Assembly (NCBI GenBank): GCA_024642645.1
Contig: JAHEAS010000204.1
Location: 1 to 6,526 of the forward strand
Length of the DNA: 6,526 nucleotides
DNA from: Saprospirales bacterium
GTDB taxonomy: Bacteria > Bacteroidota > Bacteroidia > Chitinophagales > Saprospiraceae
Direction: 5' to 3'
The position numbers and the translations under genes are program-made. The notes beneath the pieces were generated by a model that made no database searches, was not told the DNA's origin, and was given only the letters and a program-made list of their open reading frames with translations. This document shows positions 1 to 6,365 of this stretch, piece after piece; position 1 is the stretch's first letter, and every line of letters starts with the position of its first letter.

Positions 1-2684
1 ATACCCGCCTCGTTCAGCAGTGTCTCGACAAAATCATTTTTTGCCTGAAAAACCACGCCACAGTTTTCGGAGAAAAGCAATTTTACAGCATCGGCTTCGC
101 CAATTTTGGTCAAATCAACACTTGCACCCAAGTCCACATCTGCGAAGCACATTTCCAGCAAACAAGTCAAGAGTCCGCCTGCTGAGATATCGTGTCCTGC
201 CAGCACGAGGTCGGCTTTTATCAGCTGTTGCAACGCATCAAAAGCCTTGGCAAAATAGGCGGCATCCGTTACCGAAGGGGCGCTTTCACCAATCTTATTT
301 TGCGCTTGCGCAAATGACGAACCACCCAGTTGGTAGTTATCCTTAGAGAGGTTGAGGTAGTAAATTGCCCCACCATTTTTTTGCAGAACCGGCTCCACGA
401 TGCGGGTGCGGTCGTCGCAATGGCCAGCGGCGGAAATGATGACCGTGCCTGGCGAAAGTACTTCGCTGCCATCTGGGTATTTTTGTTTCATCGACAACGA
501 ATCTTTACCCGTGGGGATGTTGATACCAAGTGCAATCGCAAAGTCTGAAACTGCCTCAACGGCCTCGTACAGCCGGGCATCTTCGCCTTCGTTTTTGCAG
601 GGCCACATCCAGTTGGCAGAGAGCGAAACGGAACGCAGGCCATATTGCAGTGGTGCCCAAACGAGGTTGGTCAGCGCTTCCGCAATTGAGTTTCTTGAAC
701 CCGCCTCAGGGTCAATCAACCCGCTCACCGGGCTGTGCCCGATGGATGTGGCAAGACCGCTTTTTCCGTCGTAATCAAGGGCCATTACGCCACAGTTGTT
801 GAGTGGGAGTTGGAGCGGCCCGGTGCATTGTTGTTTTGCCACAAGGCCGCCCACGCAGCGGTCCACTTTGTTGGTCAGCCAATCCTTGCAGGCCACAGCT
901 TCGAGGCGAAGTACTGCTTGGATGTATGCCTGAATTTGCGAAGTATCGTAACCCACAGCGGCATATTTTCTATTCAGGTTTTTATCGGTCAAAACCGTTT
1001 TTGGTGAGCTGCCGAACATGTCCTCCAACGCAAAATCCATTGGTTTGTAGCCTTTCGAGGACGACTGAAAAGTGAAGCGCTTGTCGCCCGTAACCTCGCC
1101 GACCTCATACATGGGCGCACGTTCCCGCTCGGCAATTTTCCGCAGCGTCTCCATGTTTTCGGATGAGACGACCATTCCCATTCGCTCCTGCGATTCGTTT
1201 CCAATGATTTCTTTCGCAGAAAGCGTTGGGTCGCCAACAGGTAAGCGGTCAAGGTCTATTTTTCCGCCGGTGTCCTCCACCAATTCTGAGAGGCAGTTGA
1301 GGTGGCCGCCCACCCCATGGTCGTGAATGGAAACAATGATATTTTCGGCGCTTTCGACCACACCTCGCACAGCGTTGGCAACCCGCTTCTGCATTTCTGG
1401 ATTGCTGCGCTGCACTGCATTTAAGGTGATGCCCGTACTGAATTCGCCCGTATCCGCTGAGGAAACGGCCGCACCGCCCATGCCGATGCGATAGTTGTCA
1501 CCGCCCATCACTACTATCTTATCGCCAGATTTTGGGTGGCCTTTCAGTGCCTGAGCGGCCTTGCCAAAGCCGATGCCACCGGCGAGCATAATGACTTTGT
1601 CGAAGCCCAATTGACGGCTCGATTCCTCATGTTCGAATGTGAGCAGTGAACCTACGATGAGCGGCTGCCCGAACTTGTTGCCAAAATCAGAAGCACCGTT
1701 GGAGGCTTTGATGAGAATTTCGAGTGGGGTTTGGTAGAGCCATTTGCGAGGCTTCATACCAAGGCTCGGCCCCTCTACACCCCCTTGGAGAGGGGAGGGG
1801 GGGGCGAGTCGTGGATAACTCGTCATATAAACCGCAGTTCCCGCCAGCGGCAATGAGCCTTGTCCACCCGCCAATCGGTCACGAATTTCGCCGCCGGAAC
1901 CCGTGGCTGCACCGTTGAACGGCTCGACGGTGGTGGGGAAATTGTGTGTTTCGGCCTTCAGCGACAGCACTGATTCGAAGGATTCCTTTTCATAAAAATC
2001 AGGCTTATCGGCGCTTTTGGGTGAAAACTGCGTGAGGGTGGGCCCCTTCACAAAAGCAACGTTGTCCTTGTAAGCAGATACGATGTCGTTCGGGTGCGTC
2101 TGCGAGGTTTTTTTGATGAGTTTGAAAAGCGAAGTTTCCTTTTCCTCGCCGTCAATCACGAATGTGCCATTGAAAATCTTGTGGCGGCAATGTTCGCTGT
2201 TCACCTGCGAAAAGCCAAAGACCTCTGAATCGGTGAGCGGTCGGCCAATCTTTTGAGCGACCTCCTCCAAATATTGAATTTCCTCGTCGCTTAATGACAA
2301 GCCTTCTTTTTGGTTAAAAGCGGCAATATCATCAATGTCCAAAATGGGACTTGACTGGATATTTATCGTAAAAATAGTCTGGTCGAGCTGGATAAATTTC
2401 TGCGAGAGCATGGGGTCAAAACCACCATCCCCAGCTGCCTCAAATTCTTCGATTCGGATAATCCCAGCGATGGCCATGTTCTGCGTAATCTCAACGGCAT
2501 TGGTGCTCCACGGGGTTACCATCGCTGCACGGGGGCCTATGAATGGGCCAGCAACAGTAGCACTTTCCAATTGCGGCTGGTCACCAAAAAGCCAAGTAAG
2601 CTTCTGGATGTCAGCAGCGAGCAAGGCTTTTTCGACTTGAACGGCAAATACTTTTTGGGTTGGGTTGCCAAAAAACAACAGCAT
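1..2684 (-). CDS. purL: Phosphoribosylformylglycinamidine synthase (FGAM synthase, large single-chain PurL), N-terminal 894 residues; 3' end beyond the window
   Basis: This cytoplasmic enzyme makes FGAM from FGAR, glutamine and ATP, the fourth step of de novo purine synthesis. The frame is open from 2684 to the left edge, about 70% of a family length of roughly 1,200-1,300 residues; the glutaminase domain and its catalytic triad would lie off the edge. Visible landmarks are the N-terminal PurS-like part (MLLFFGNPTQKVFAVQ), SEHCRH at residues 163-168, ETHNFP at 245-250, the Gly-rich GSGGEIRD at 262-269, NGASDFGNKFGQPL at 329-342, HDHGVGG at 454-460, PTGKDSLSMKQK at 724-735 and HDISAGG at 831-837. 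I prefer the start at 2684 over the in-frame ATG at 2732: family proteins begin near MLLFFGN, and a promoter-like TAGCTTTG at 2720-2727 would lie inside the longer version. Oddity: residues about 294-312 are encoded largely by an inserted palindromic repeat, without breaking the frame. The product identity is very secure. Confidence 0.96.
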   Translation of the reverse strand, partial: MLLFFGNPTQKVFAVQVEKALLAADIQKLTWLFGDQPQLESATVAGPFIGPRAAMVTPWSTNAVEITQNMAIAGIIRIEEFEAAGDGGFDPMLSQKFIQLDQTIFTINIQSSPILDIDDIAAFNQKEGLSLSDEEIQYLEEVAQKIGRPLTDSEVFGFSQVNSEHCRHKIFNGTFVIDGEEKETSLFKLIKKTSQTHPNDIVSAYKDNVAFVKGPTLTQFSPKSADKPDFYEKESFESVLSLKAETHNFPTTVEPFNGAATGSGGEIRDRLAGGQGSLPLAGTAVYMTSYPRLAPPSPLQGGVEGPSLGMKPRKWLYQTPLEILIKASNGASDFGNKFGQPLIVGSLLTFEHEESSRQLGFDKVIMLAGGIGFGKAAQALKGHPKSGDKIVVMGGDNYRIGMGGAAVSSADTGEFSTGITLNAVQRSNPEMQKRVANAVRGVVESAENIIVSIHDHGVGGHLNCLSELVEDTGGKIDLDRLPVGDPTLSAKEIIGNESQERMGMVVSSENMETLRKIAERERAPMYEVGEVTGDKRFTFQSSSKGYKPMDFALEDMFGSSPKTVLTDKNLNRKYAAVGYDTSQIQAYIQAVLRLEAVACKDWLTNKVDRCVGGLVAKQQCTGPLQLPLNNCGVMALDYDGKSGLATSIGHSPVSGLIDPEAGSRNSIAEALTNLVWAPLQYGLRSVSLSANWMWPCKNEGEDARLYEAVEAVSDFAIALGINIPTGKDSLSMKQKYPDGSEVLSPGTVIISAAGHCDDRTRIVEPVLQKNGGAIYYLNLSKDNYQLGGSSFAQAQNKIGESAPSVTDAAYFAKAFDALQQLIKADLVLAGHDISAGGLLTCLLEMCFADVDLGASVDLTKIGEADAVKLLFSENCGVVFQAKNDFVETLLNEAG
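1765..1808. repeat. Small G/C-rich palindromic (REP-like) repeat lying in frame inside purL
   Basis: CCCCTCT at 1770-1776 pairs perfectly with AGAGGGG at 1789-1795 across a 12-nt loop. Outer CTCG (1765-1768) and CGAG (1805-1808) can also pair, with unpaired bases between. A run of eight G occupies 1797-1804. On the coding strand it yields a Pro/Gly-rich stretch (APPSPLQGGVEG) between the conserved SYPRL and RKWLYQTP blocks of PurL, and the frame is the same on both sides. From memory, palindromes of the CCCCTC...GAGGGG kind are scattered in many Bacteroidota genomes, mostly between genes. This is the only copy I see here, so calling it a dispersed repeat is inference. Confidence 0.6.
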
Positions 2685-2718
2685 AGTATGACGAGGTTTG
2701 CTTTTGTGAAAAGAAGGG

Positions 2719-2727
2719 GCAAAGCTA
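2719..2727 (-). promoter_or_regulatory. Candidate Bacteroidota-type -7 promoter element for purL
   Basis: The minus strand reads TAGCTTTGC, an exact match to the Bacteroidota -7 consensus TAnnTTTG followed by a pyrimidine. It lies 35 nt upstream of the preferred purL start at 2684, so transcription would begin near 2713 and leave a leader of about 30 nt. A -33 TTTG box is not convincing: only a TTCTGG-like string is seen about 17 nt upstream. The element sits downstream of the terminator hairpin at 2777-2811, as expected for an independent purL promoter. Confidence 0.5.
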
Positions 2728-2776
2728 TCCATTTTAGAAGATTCCAGAAGGGTTTTAACCTAGAACTAAGCCCAAC

Positions 2777-2811
2777 AAAAAAAGGTGAATGGAGTTTTTC
2801 CTCATTCACCT
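2777..2811 (-). terminator. Rho-independent terminator, minus direction, upstream of purL
   Basis: AGGTGAATG (2783-2791) and CATTCACCT (2803-2811) form a perfect 9-bp stem with an 11-nt loop. Read on the minus strand, the stem runs straight into seven T (2777-2783). On the plus strand no T-run follows, so termination is toward purL. It would end a transcript beginning somewhere between 2811 and 3095, or act as an attenuator of a longer purL leader. The structure is convincing; its role is uncertain. Confidence 0.7.
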
Positions 2812-2896
2812 CTGATAGAATTGCCATATCAAAATCAATTCCCGCTGTCGCAATCCAATTTAAACTTGCACTTCGTCTCTTTTTGTCACTGGTAGC

Positions 2897-2951
2897 GCCG
2901 TAATAAGTCGTCAGATAGGCCCACTAATCGCACTCGCCCTTGCCGTAATAA
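2897..2951. repeat. 10-bp direct repeat GCCGTAATAA, two copies 45 bp apart
   Basis: GCCGTAATAA occurs at 2897-2906 and 2942-2951, and both copies are followed by similar G/C/A bases (gtcgtc and acgacg). The 45-bp period is a multiple of three and corresponds to the two YYG-containing peptides of the minus-strand reading frame described here. It may be a coding echo, a pair of regulator half-sites, or chance. Confidence 0.3.
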
Positions 2952-3031
2952 ACGACGTAAGCGAAATCGGTTCCTATTTTCACATATTTAGCCATATCAT
3001 GCAGAAATTTCGCTGCCCATAATGTCAACAT
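2924..3031 (-). CDS. Possible 35-residue small protein or 5' remnant of a decayed gene
   Basis: An ORF runs from ATG at 3031 (or an inner ATG at 2995) to TAG at 2924-2926. The product starts MLTLWAAKFLHDMAKYVKIG and ends VVYYGKGECD. After the TAG the same frame stays open, reading WAYLTTYYGATSDKK and then a plausible soluble sequence up to the terminator hairpin. The AYVVYYG before the stop and AYLTTYYG after it echo one another. This could be a real micro-ORF ahead of the terminator, or a small gene broken by a nonsense mutation; both other frames meet stops at the edge of the hairpin, where an intact gene might have ended. No family is recognised, and chance is a serious alternative. Confidence 0.3.
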   Translation of the reverse strand: MLTLWAAKFLHDMAKYVKIGTDFAYVVYYGKGECD

Positions 3032-3095
3032 AACCCCCAATTTTCTCGATAATTGCCTATCTTGCAGGTGCTTTTTTTAGCATAAAAATACCGCC

Positions 3096-4241
3096 ATGAC
3101 TACCGCTTTTACAAAGACTTGCAAGTTCATGCCCCTCCTAATTATCATGGTGGTTGCTACGTTTTTTCTTGCCTGCAAAGACGAAACCGACGATTTTACA
3201 GCTGGCAATTTCTATCCCATCGACCCCAATGCCGAAGAACCAGACACAACTACCGTCATCCTTTCGGATACTTGTTGGAAAACGCCCATTTCCGTCACCA
3301 AAGCCATTGATTTCAACCAGCTTTTCACTAGGTACAGTGGATGGACAGGCGGGGATGCCACCTATTCTGTCCCCTTGCCCGACGGGCGAACGCTGTGGAT
3401 GTTCGGCGATAGCTTTGTCGGAACGGTGAACGCCGATAGAAGCAGACCACCCGGCGCTTTTCACCGAAATGCTTTTGTGGTGCAAGATGGCAACGACCTG
3501 ACCACGCTTACAGGCGATGCCACCGCTTTCATGGAGCCTGCCGATGCTGGCTGGTGGTACTGGCCGGGGCATGGTGCGGCGCATGGCGACACTTTGCAGG
3601 TCATGATGTTTGGGTTTAAATCGACTGGAGTTGGCGGCATGTGGGATTTCGCTTATGCCAGTGTGGATGTCGTGACTTTCCTGTTGCCAGATTTTACCCT
3701 GCTTTCTGTGGAAAGGAAGGTGACCGACCCACCGGTCAATTATGGCGCCTGCCTGCTGGAAGATGGTGGCTATACTTACATCTATGGTATGGAAAAAGCG
3801 GGTTTTCAAAAATTTCTGCACGTGGCACGGGTATCTGGTACGGACTTAAATGGCGAGTGGGAGTACTTCACCGGGACGGACTGGACGACCGACCCTGCCG
3901 CCAGCGCACGGGCTTTTGCCAATGTTTCGGATGAGTTTTCCGTCTTTAAGCACGACAACCGATATTATTTGCTGACGCAACATCATATTCTGGGAGGTGA
4001 AATCTACCTCTTCGATTCCGACAGCCCGGCCATTGGTTTTGACCGGAAACGGACGGTGTTCTGCACGCCCGAATCAAAGGAGGGCAACCTGTTTACCTAC
4101 AATGCTTTTGTCCACACGCAATTTTCAACTAACGGCGAACTGCTCGTTTCTTACAACGTGAACAGCTCCGTCTTTGCCGATTTGTTCAAAAATGCCGACA
4201 ATTACCGGCCTTATTTTGTGCTGGTGAAGGGGTGGGAGTGA
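3096..4241 (+). CDS. Probable surface-exposed lipoprotein, DUF4185/DUF5005-like beta-propeller (GH43-like fold predicted)
   Basis: The 381-residue product begins with a lipoprotein signal: basic K7/K10, a hydrophobic core at 12-26 and lipobox FLAC with Cys27. CKDETDD follows, matching the Bacteroidota surface-export pattern of Lys plus two acidic residues after the cysteine. The mature part (about 70-381) carries RYSGWTGGD at 79-87, WMFGDSFVG at 101-109, WWYWPGHG at 153-160, WTTD at 263-266, YNAFVH at 335-340 and GELLVSYN at 347-354. Spaced W/G/D blocks like these suggest a five-bladed propeller related to GH43/GH117-type enzymes, so carbohydrate binding or cleavage is the best guess, with no substrate shown. 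D87, D105 and H340 are also present in the downstream paralogue and are candidate active-site residues. The 3096 start supplies the basic n-region that the internal ATG at 3129 would lose. The gene ends 30 nt before its paralogue, so an operon is likely. Confidence 0.88.
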   Translation: MTTAFTKTCKFMPLLIIMVVATFFLACKDETDDFTAGNFYPIDPNAEEPDTTTVILSDTCWKTPISVTKAIDFNQLFTRYSGWTGGDATYSVPLPDGRTLWMFGDSFVGTVNADRSRPPGAFHRNAFVVQDGNDLTTLTGDATAFMEPADAGWWYWPGHGAAHGDTLQVMMFGFKSTGVGGMWDFAYASVDVVTFLLPDFTLLSVERKVTDPPVNYGACLLEDGGYTYIYGMEKAGFQKFLHVARVSGTDLNGEWEYFTGTDWTTDPAASARAFANVSDEFSVFKHDNRYYLLTQHHILGGEIYLFDSDSPAIGFDRKRTVFCTPESKEGNLFTYNAFVHTQFSTNGELLVSYNVNSSVFADLFKNADNYRPYFVLVKGWE

Positions 4242-4271
4242 TTTACGGTTTTACAATGCGATTCTAATAAA

Positions 4272-5444
4272 ATGAAATTCAATTTCCTGTTTTCAATCTG
4301 CCTTTTCATCAGCGCCTGCGGCGTGAAGCCAGCTGCTGTTTCCATCCAAAAAGAACTCAAATACACCGTCGAAGCGGCGCCAGAATGGACGGACCTTTTT
4401 TACAGAAACTCTGGATGGTTCGGGGCGGACGGCGTTTTTTCCATCCCGCTCACAGGGGTGGACAAGGTGGGCAATGTCGGAAATCAGGAAACCCTGCTGC
4501 TGTTCAGCGACACTTACATCGGGGAAGTAGTGGGCGATACGCCCAAGCCTGGCAACGTGATGGTGAACAACACCTGTGCCATCGTGCAGGGTAATTCGGC
4601 ACACCCAGACAGCATTCAATTTTTTTACAAAAAAGATAAAAACGGTGCTCCGCAAACCTTCTTCGTTCCGCAAAACACAGGTGGAAAAAAGCAGCATTTC
4701 TGGCTCGGCGACGGCTTTGTAAACCAGGAGCGGGACAATACGCTCTATCTTTTTGCCTACCATATCGAAATAACGGGCGAGGGCGTTTTCGATTTCATCG
4801 AGCCGGATGTTTCGCTGATTGCTTTGCCGAAGGGAAGTCGCCCGCCGTTTGAGCGGCAGCGACAAATCAAAACCCCACTGCACGTCAAGCTGCCAACGCT
4901 GGGGGAAGGCAATTTTGGCGCAGGTATTTTGGCCAACACAAAATGGGCGGGGGCACCGTACCCGGACGGCTATGTGTACGTGTACGCCTGCATCGGTCAG
5001 GACAAAAACCTCGTTGCGGCGCGGGTAAGGCCGAAGGATATCGAAGATTTTACGAAGTGGAAATATTGGGACGGAAAATCATGGACGACTGATAATCAGC
5101 AGATTGCAGTCATCACGAATGCCGCCTCCAATGAACTCAGCGTGACGCCGCTGCCCGACGGCAGGTATGCCCTGATTTTTCAAGTGCTGGGACTTTCGGA
5201 CAAAGTAGGGATGCGGATCGGCGATAGCCCGGTTGGGCCTTTCGGGGAAATTCAGGAGATTTGGCGGACACCGGAAGCGGATGAAGGGCTTTTTTGTTAC
5301 AATGCCAAGGCGCACCCGAACCTCTCCAAACCCGGCGAGCTGCTCATCAGCTACAACACGATTACGCTCGATTTTTGGAACGATATCCAGAAGGATGCGC
5401 ACATCTATCGGCCTCGTTTCATCAAACTAAAATGGGGAAATTAG
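4272..5444 (+). CDS. Lipoprotein paralogue of the upstream gene, DUF4185/DUF5005-like beta-propeller
   Basis: The 390-residue product has a short lipoprotein signal with lipobox ISAC and Cys16. Gly-Val-Lys follows instead of acidic residues, so the surface-export pattern is absent and it may face the periplasm. The mature part aligns by eye with the upstream product over its whole length: YRNSGWFGAD (44-53), LLFSDTYIGEV (76-86), HFWLGDGF (142-149), FGAGIL (215-220), WTTD (271-274), NELSV (287-291), YNAKAHPNL (343-351), GELLISYN (355-362) and YRPRFIKLKW (379-388). The motif aspartates D53 and D80 and H348 match D87, D105 and H340 of the neighbour. An extra insert at about 187-212, rich in basic and Pro residues, distinguishes it. 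Translation follows a 30-nt A/T-rich gap with no Shine-Dalgarno, usual in this phylum. The function is probably glycan-related, by fold only; tandem duplication is the likely origin. Confidence 0.88.
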   Translation: MKFNFLFSICLFISACGVKPAAVSIQKELKYTVEAAPEWTDLFYRNSGWFGADGVFSIPLTGVDKVGNVGNQETLLLFSDTYIGEVVGDTPKPGNVMVNNTCAIVQGNSAHPDSIQFFYKKDKNGAPQTFFVPQNTGGKKQHFWLGDGFVNQERDNTLYLFAYHIEITGEGVFDFIEPDVSLIALPKGSRPPFERQRQIKTPLHVKLPTLGEGNFGAGILANTKWAGAPYPDGYVYVYACIGQDKNLVAARVRPKDIEDFTKWKYWDGKSWTTDNQQIAVITNAASNELSVTPLPDGRYALIFQVLGLSDKVGMRIGDSPVGPFGEIQEIWRTPEADEGLFCYNAKAHPNLSKPGELLISYNTITLDFWNDIQKDAHIYRPRFIKLKWGN

Positions 5445-5468
5445 GCGCATGCCCAATCCCCCCATTTT
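5429..5468. terminator. Bidirectional terminator-like hairpin overlapping the stop codon of the second lipoprotein gene
   Basis: AAAATGGGG (5429-5437) and CCCCATTTT (5460-5468) form a perfect 9-bp inverted repeat. Inside the 22-nt loop, GGC (5444-5446) and GCC (5451-5453) can form a small inner stem around GCAT. The T4 end on either strand gives short T-rich tails, and the site lies between two convergent genes. The left arm encodes the last residues of the rightward gene and its TAG (5442-5444) is in the loop. The tails are short, so it may also act as an mRNA-stabilising stem. Confidence 0.5.
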
Positions 5469-5489
5469 GTGGTCATTGAAATGCCAAGC

Positions 5490-6305
5490 TTATTTCGGCT
5501 TCGCTGACCATTCGAATTTCCAATCGTAAATAATGCCGCCGAACGCTGTCAAGTCAACCGTTTGCGTTGATTTGATAGCAGTAGCATCAGCACTGGTGAT
5601 GTTGTATACTTCGGTCTGGATATCAGCTGGGTCGAATACATTGACGGACAATATAGTTAGTTCCGTTTCGTCCGTATTCAGGGCCCAAGTTGTTGGAGCG
5701 CGGAAACCATCAAAATCGCAAGTGCCACCTCCCGATCCAGTGATTGCTCCATAATCTAGGCTGTAAGTCCCATCTGCGTTAAAAGAGTAAAAATTGTCCT
5801 TTTCACAGTCAAGAATTTGTTCAGATTCACCTGGGTCAGTGTCAAATATCTTCCCAACCTTTGATTTCCACTGCCAGTTGTACTTCAGCAACAGATAGCT
5901 AGCAGATGGCTCCGTTGTAATGATGAAATCGGCACTGCCAGTTTGTCCTTTTTCGTCTTCTGCAGTAAAGCTGAAGCGGACAGGTGTGGTGAGACCCTCT
6001 TCGTTCAATACATAATCTTCAGAATGCGTCAAGGTCGTAACCGTTTTTGAACCCGCAGTGCCGTAGCTTGCATCAACTGTGGTGCCAAGGTACTTGGTAA
6101 TCGTCAACGACTTCAAACCTTCTTTCGCAACGACAACCACTGCAACGGAAGCAGTTTGGCCGATTTTGCCACTGAACGAAGAGACGTCGAGGGTGACTGT
6201 AGGGGCAGCTTTGGTATCATCATCCTTTTTGCAGGAGCTGAACGTTAAAGCTGATGTTGCAAGCAAGCCTGCGACAAACAAATAAAGAAATTTTGTGTAC
6301 TTCAT
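5490..6305 (-). CDS. Lipoprotein with Ig-like N-terminal and lipocalin-like C-terminal regions
   Basis: The 271-residue product starts MKYTKFLYLFVAGLL and has a signal sequence ending in lipobox FSSC with Cys25, then KKDDD, consistent with export to the outer face of the outer membrane. Residues about 35-132 are beta-rich (alternating V/T/S strands, RFSFTAEDEKGQTGSADFII) and look like an Ig-like or cadherin-like domain. Residues about 137-271 resemble the Bacteroidota lipocalin-like domain: NWQWKSK (143-149), CEKDNFYSFNADGTYSLDYG (167-186), a second Cys196, TWALNTDETELTIL (206-219), then Y-x-I and closing strands. C167 and C196 may form a disulfide, as is common in such domains. No catalytic residues are recognised; binding of a hydrophobic ligand or glycan is possible but not shown. 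The 60-nt A/T-rich gap upstream has no visible terminator, so it may share a transcript with the gene at the right edge. It is convergent with the propeller pair. Confidence 0.85.
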   Translation of the reverse strand: MKYTKFLYLFVAGLLATSALTFSSCKKDDDTKAAPTVTLDVSSFSGKIGQTASVAVVVVAKEGLKSLTITKYLGTTVDASYGTAGSKTVTTLTHSEDYVLNEEGLTTPVRFSFTAEDEKGQTGSADFIITTEPSASYLLLKYNWQWKSKVGKIFDTDPGESEQILDCEKDNFYSFNADGTYSLDYGAITGSGGGTCDFDGFRAPTTWALNTDETELTILSVNVFDPADIQTEVYNITSADATAIKSTQTVDLTAFGGIIYDWKFEWSAKPK

Positions 6306-6365
6306 GTTAAAAATGATTTTGATTATTAAATAAAAGTTTGATTTACAATTAGTTAGGTGATTTTT

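Larger units (their letters stand above)
2685..3095. other. Divergent intergenic region between purL and the lipoprotein pair
   Basis: This roughly 410-base stretch separates leftward purL from the rightward lipoprotein genes. It holds the purL promoter candidate, the minus-strand terminator, a short minus-strand ORF and a 10-bp direct repeat, each listed separately. For the rightward genes only a weak -7-like TATCTTGC at 3058-3065 is seen, about 30 nt before the 3096 start, with no clear -33 box. I looked for a purine-riboswitch core, a tRNA and transposon ends and saw none. Confidence 0.6.

Noticed and set aside
1765..1808. purL as a frameshifted pseudogene caused by the inserted repeat
   Set aside because: Careful counting of the G-run (eight) and checking of codon phase on both sides shows the frame is kept and no stop occurs.
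1..2640. Many plus- and minus-strand ORFs of 60-124 codons across the purL region
   Set aside because: They are out of frame with a continuous, highly conserved PurL reading frame that explains the whole stretch.
2685..2732. Longer purL start at ATG 2732 (16 extra residues)
   Set aside because: The extra residues do not resemble the family N-terminus, and the promoter-like TAGCTTTG would fall inside the coding sequence.
2537..2827. 96-codon minus-strand ORF starting at 2827
   Set aside because: Most of it overlaps the purL 5' end out of frame and its Leu/Cys-rich translation looks like a shadow; only the part upstream of the terminator is discussed as a possible remnant.
2812..3095. Purine riboswitch or other known aptamer in the purL leader
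   Set aside because: I could not find the conserved purine-aptamer core or a three-way junction; only the terminator hairpin is clear.
3138..3821. 227-codon minus-strand ORF opposite the first propeller gene
   Set aside because: The plus strand carries a lipoprotein signal and motifs shared with its paralogue; the antisense ORF has no recognisable features.
4293..4883. 196-codon minus-strand ORF opposite the second propeller gene
   Set aside because: It is antisense to a gene with clear homology to its neighbour and lacks family motifs of its own.
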